A stretch of 64,000 nucleotides of DNA. Origin: Anaeramoeba flamelloides (Eukaryota; Metamonada; Anaeramoebidae). Below are positions 59,554 to 64,000 of this stretch, piece after piece. The position numbers and the translations under genes were made by a program. The DNA is taken from contig JANTQA010000032.1 of NCBI GenBank assembly GCA_027625915.1, forward strand, positions 6,014,001-6,078,000, in the 5' to 3' direction. The first letter of the stretch is position 1. Each line of letters starts with the position of its first letter. The notes beneath the pieces were generated by a model. It had not been told where the DNA came from and ran no database searches. It saw only the letters and a list, made by a program, of their open reading frames with translations.

Positions 59554-61296
59554 TTGAAATTTATGATTATAAATTAATTTATAGGGAAAAAAAAATGAAA
59601 GTATCAAAATAGATCTGAATCTTTTATTATGATTTAGAAGAATGAAAAGCTTTTAAACTTATTCTTTGTGAAAATTGCGTCTTCTACCAGAAAGTATCAA
59701 AAATCGTTTCAGTCAAAATTTATTTTGTTTTTAGACAAACGAAATAAAAATCATTCATCCTCACTTATTACTCTTTCTTTTTTTTTTAACAATCGATCAG
59801 AAAGTTTGTATAGAGAGCAAACAAATTAAAGAGTGACTATACTTTATACGAATTCCAGCATACCACAGAGAAGTTTAGAATATATAAGTCTGTTACTATT
59901 GGAGGTAAATTATATTCCTACTCCTATGCACAAATGTCTCAAAAAATTTTATTTCTAAAATCATGCAAAATGTTAAATCTTCCTCTTTTATAAATGAGTT
60001 GTCTCAGAAAAAGAACTCCATGTTGAATTATCAATCTAAAGACTCCCGGTTGCAAAATATTTTTCTTAAATTTTTCTTAAGGACTTGGTAACTCTTATTT
60101 ATTTTTTTTCCAAAGGTAATAGAGTAATTATTTACGTAAGGATACAATTAGACCCCGATATGTAACTTCACTTATCAACTTTTGAGAAATGTATAATCAT
60201 TTAAAAAAGAATTCATTTTTTCCCAATGGAATTTTCAGTCAAAAGATCTGATCCTTGGTATATTGGATCTAAAAAAGAAAAAGAAAAATTGAAAATAATT
60301 TTATTTTTCAAGTAATCTCACTTTTAGTAATTTCAAGAGTTTGAATGAACAAATAACCTTAAAACTTTAATCTTTTTTTAAAAATAAATATAAATTTATC
60401 AAATATTAAATCCTTGAAGACCTAAAAAAATTGATCTTTTATTTTATTCACAAATATTTATTAAATTTCTTGAAATTTAAAAGATTACTCAATATTCTTT
60501 TTCAAATATCAAGAGTATAAACAAGGAAAGATTTGTATTAAAATCAGTTATTTGATAATATCTATTATTTTTTTTTATTAAAAATATGTATTTGAATTTG
60601 ATTTATTAGTTGGAAAATCTTTAAAAAAATGTGAAAAATAATTGTCAAGTTTATTTATACATTTAATCTTTGTGTTGCTAATGACTTACTGAAAAAATTA
60701 AGATTGGGTTATTAATTATTGATTATAAATAATCAAATTAAAAAATATTTCTCTGGGTTATAAGTTGAATTTTCCCGGTCTTAAATAAGTATTTTGGGAG
60801 AATTTTCATTTTCTTTGTTTGGTTCTTTTTCCTAGATTTTTTTATTCAATAAAAAGAAATAATTGATTTGATTTATTCTTTGAATCAAAAAATTATATTT
60901 TTTTCAAGTTTAAAATAATTATTGAGTTTTTTTAGAAATTAAGTAGATTTTTTAAACTGAGTTAATTAAGAACTTAGTGGGTAGATTTTAAAAGTGTATT
61001 TTTCTACACTTCCTTTCCAAATAATAATATTTCAATATTCTTTCAAAGAAAATATTTTTTTTGTAATAATTCAGAAATATGTTGAATTTTGAACTTTTCA
61101 AAAATGAGAAAAATGTATCAAACTTTTTAAAACAATAAATCATTGATGAAAATAGCATTAAAAGTAAGTCTGGTATTAGAGTAATCAGATTTTTACATCA
61201 TTTTTCAATTTCAAGATGTGCTAAATTTTTTTTGAATTTGCTATTGGATTTATTAGAAAGATTTTTTCAAAGTTTACTAATCCCTTAAAATCTATA

Positions 61297-61530
61297 CTAG
61301 GATTCTCAATTTCAAAAATTTCAAAAACCAAGAAAAAAGTTTAACTGAAACCCTAATGGCCAAAATTCGAATATCAAAAAACAAACTTTAAATTCCCATC
61401 AGTTAAAAAATTCAATGAATAAAAAAAAGTTTTGATTAGAGATTCAAATTTCAAAAAATCAATTTTATACAAAAAAAAACTTTATTACTTCTTTAAAATC
61501 TTCAGAAGGTTAAAATTTATTCAATTTAGT
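61297..61530 (+). mobile_element. Partial long TTAA-type element
   Basis: GATTCTCAATTTCAAAAATTTC, AAACCCTAATGG and ATATCAAAAAACAAACTTTA match 50955-51060 of the copy in RPT6 intron 3. Both ends are missing. Confidence 0.6.
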
Positions 61531-61946
61531 ACTCTGAATTTATTTTTCGAATTAATTTTTTAGCTGTTTGCTTGAAAATTGTGAAATTGTTGATAAAAAT
61601 CCTCTGGAAAGAGTTCTATATTCTTAGTTAAATTTATTCACTGTAATTTCTTTAAAAAAAAATATGAAAATTTCTTAATTCATACAATTTTCATTATTTT
61701 TTACCTTTTAGATCAAGCGAAAATTCGATTTTTTAGTTAAATAATTACCAGTTCAAATCAAATAACACAAAAAAATTTACCATGCTGTTCTAAATAATTT
61801 TTACAGTTATATTGAAAAGAGTGAAATATGTTAAAAGTAGAACTGGTACTCAAAAATCCAATAAAGTAATTATTTTATTAATTCCCCTCAAAAAATCTAA
61901 TTTAAAAGTTTTTTTTTTAATTTTTCTTGTTTATTTTTGGTTTTAA

Positions 61947-62120
61947 GCTAGGATTTTGTATTTTTTTTATTCAAGGCTTTAGAGGGAATGCTCTTTTTGA
62001 GAAATAAAACTAAGATAACAGAATTAATCATTGACATCATTTGTGGGAAAATCGTCCTGAAGCAAGGAGTTTCTCATTCCTCTGATTTACAATTAACTTT
62101 TCCAAAATTTAAAAGAATTT
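61947..62120 (+). other. Exon-like open patch, unknown
   Basis: Open for about 57 codons after a TAG and a possible acceptor CTAG at 61950. It includes RNKTKITELIIDIICGKIVL and KQGVSHSSDLQL, a protein-like composition for this genome. It runs into a hairpin module at 62095. No partner exon or family identified. Confidence 0.2.
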
Positions 62121-62165
62121 AGAAAAATCATATTTTTTATCCATTCTTTTGAATTCTGGAAAACC
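62095..62165. repeat. Single hairpin module
   Basis: CTTTTCCAAAATTTAAAAGA, an AATTTAGAAAAATCA core, and the complement ending CTTTTGAATTCTGGAAAACC, followed by TAGACACTTGACAGCACTCC, the spacer type of the larger arrays. Confidence 0.7.
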
Positions 62166-62809
62166 TAGACACTTGACAGCACTCCACCACACTTTCAATA
62201 TTTAATCTCAGATCTTCTTTTTTTTTTTTTTTTTTTTTTTTTTAGTGTTTGAGTTTTTTTTAGATGAGTACATCGTTTTTAAAACTTTTAGTTATTATCT
62301 AATGAAAGTAAATACCTCCAAGTTGAATTAAATTAAAATTCATCCTTCCATTTATTTGTAATTTTTTACTCCCAAAAAAAATACCTTTTTTTCTTGACTA
62401 GATGCCTTTAAAAATGTAGTTATACAAACAACAATAAAAAAAATGGACTCATCCATTTGAATTTCTGTAATTTTAATTATGGTGTGAATAAACTTTATAA
62501 TTGATGGTAAAAGGTTAATGAAATTAGTAAATTTATCTAACTTTTGTTTTTTTCAATTTTATTTTTTCATGTTAGTTAAGTACAGAATTCATTTGTAAAT
62601 ACTTTTTGAAAGAAAACATCCATAAAGATATCCTCATAAATAATTCACAGTGGGTTTGTTGTTATTCAATTTTAAACACATTCTTCAAGTGAAAACAAAT
62701 ACAAAAATTTACTAAAATTTTTGAATGAAAAGGAATTTTTTTTTATTATTTGAATTTATTTCCTTACTTAACGAAGTAAATACATTTTACCATTTTGAAA
62801 AATTTTAAT

Positions 62810-63975
62810 TGTGTGAACATTACTGAATCATATTTTTTGAGTGTCACCAGATATTGAAACTTTGAAACCAAAACTCCATTCACTAGTCTAGTTGTGAAAA
62901 GGGTCACAGTAATTCAGAGTTGGATCGTTCATTTTTTTATTTTTTGAACATTTTTTTTGATTAAAATTTTGATTTATTTAATTTGTTTTGGATCAAGAAA
63001 TGTGTTTATACCAACCATTGAAATTAATCCAACAGTAAACTTGTAAAAAATATACCGGAAAAGGTGTGCATTTGAAACAAATATTTTCTTTGAAGAACAA
63101 ACAAGAAAGATCACCATGCCAAATACATTTGTTGCAATGAAAAAAAAAAAAAATCAATCAAAGCCTATTTTCGAAGATTAGTTTTCTTTATCTTCTTATT
63201 TTATATCAACATAAACTATTTTTTTCCTTGAATTTTTCGCCCCATTACTATTTATTATTTTTTTAACAAAACATTTTGTGAGAAATTTGCTTTCTTAATT
63301 CTTTTTTGAAATATTTTTATATGACAAAGCCAAAAGAAAGAATTCTATTGGTAAAATTACAATAAAGGGGTGAAATCTTGGAATTAACAAAAATAGTTAC
63401 AAAAGATTCAAACCAAAATAATTGAAAAATTCAATAAAAAATTTCATCAGAAAAAAATTCAGAATTATTTTGAGTTTCTCGATTTAATAGAAAATAAATA
63501 ATGATAAAATCAAACAAATTTGTTCAATTAACCCTTATTTTCAAGGAGAATTAAAAAAAAATCTCTGATTTTCTGAATTAAAACTTGAATTAGATGAATT
63601 AAATGAAAATAGGATTTTTAAATTCATTTTGGAAATTCTTTAGAAATAAAAAAAAAATTTGTTTATCAAACATTTTCAAAACAAATTTATTTTCATAAAG
63701 AATTAACAATAAAACCAAATAAAGAATAAGTAATTGTGTAAAATTTTATAGTTAAGATCAAGTAATAAATGATTTTTATTTATTTTTTTTTGATCAATTT
63801 TTTCATTTTTTTGATTTCTGTTTTTTTGTTGGTATGTAAATACCTTATACTAGGATATATTGACACTTTCGTATTTATTAAAATATCAATGTATTTGGAT
63901 AAAGAAATGATTTGAAGAATTCAGTTTCACATAAATGGTGGCAGTCAAAAAATGAAAAATTTACTTACACCCTTA
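62810..63975 (-). other. Cys-rich exon-like patches, unknown
   Basis: On the minus strand three GC-richer patches read as protein: near 63950-63880 (DCHHLCETEFFKSF), 63139-62995 (HCNKCIWHGDLSC then ENICFKCTPF, six Cys in 45 residues) and 62930-62825 (NDPTLNYCDPFHN and SEWSFGFKVSISGD). Their spacing resembles exons of a Cys-rich secreted or zinc-binding protein, but splice joins cannot be proved and at least one patch is interrupted. It may be a decayed gene. Confidence 0.22.
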
Positions 63976-64000
63976 AAAAAAATAAATATGGACAAAACGG

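Larger units (their letters stand above)
59554..64000. other. Right-hand region, no confirmed gene
   Basis: No complete gene can be built. It holds a partial long TTAA element (61297-61530), a short hairpin module (62095-62165), a 27-bp T run at 62217-62243 and several exon-like patches (see the separate entries). Confidence 0.5.

Overview
The window is nuclear DNA from a very AT-rich eukaryotic microbe. Non-coding sequence is full of poly-A/T runs and (AT)n tracts. Protein-coding islands are richer in G and C. Introns are spliced GT-AG, the standard code is used, and proteins carry Asn, Gln and Lys runs. The gene set (Rab, RalGAP beta, RhoGAP, penta-EF-hand protein, a LolD-like soluble ABC ATPase and proteasomal RPT6) fits a free-living amoeboid protist such as a dictyostelid-like or Anaeramoeba-like lineage. 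The exact group cannot be fixed from this window alone.

Layout. 1-4.0 kb has no confirmed gene, only degraded coding-like patches. 4.05-6.77 kb (+) is a three-exon membrane metallophosphoesterase, its last two exons found from splice sites and family motifs. 6.8-14.2 kb is non-coding with transposon remnants. 14.9-15.5 kb (-) holds the first two exons of a Rab2-type GTPase. 19.98-31.05 kb (+) is a five-exon RalGAP beta gene, with an 86-nt exon between introns of 2.1 and 4.8 kb. 34.2-35.1 kb (-) is a probable two-exon gene of unknown function. 37.2-40.1 kb (+) is a LolD/ABCH-like ATPase in two exons. 40.1-46.0 kb holds repeats and a LINE remnant. 46.05-46.99 kb (+) is a single-exon RhoGAP protein. 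49.4-55.0 kb (+) is the four-exon proteasomal ATPase RPT6/PSMC5. 55.0-58.8 kb is repeats and LINE tails. 58.8-59.55 kb (-) is a two-exon penta-EF-hand protein. 59.6-64 kb has only unassigned exon-like patches.

Functionally, three genes belong to small-GTPase control (Rab2, RalGAP beta, RhoGAP). The rest are housekeeping or membrane/calcium functions; there is no operon-like logic.

Most of the novelty lies in the repeats. I find at least six families of short inverted-repeat elements: TTAA-flanked (short and long), TA-flanked foldback with CAGTCAG ends, TA-flanked with AGGTATTTCC ends, a young foldback with a 6-bp target duplication, and composite arrays of hairpins that share GTTAGG/CCTAAC borders. 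There are also a dispersed 0.53-kb repeat and 5'-truncated LINEs. One hairpin array sits at the same point in two LINE copies. RPT6 intron 3 is a nest of transposon, LINE and hairpin array that the cell must splice out.
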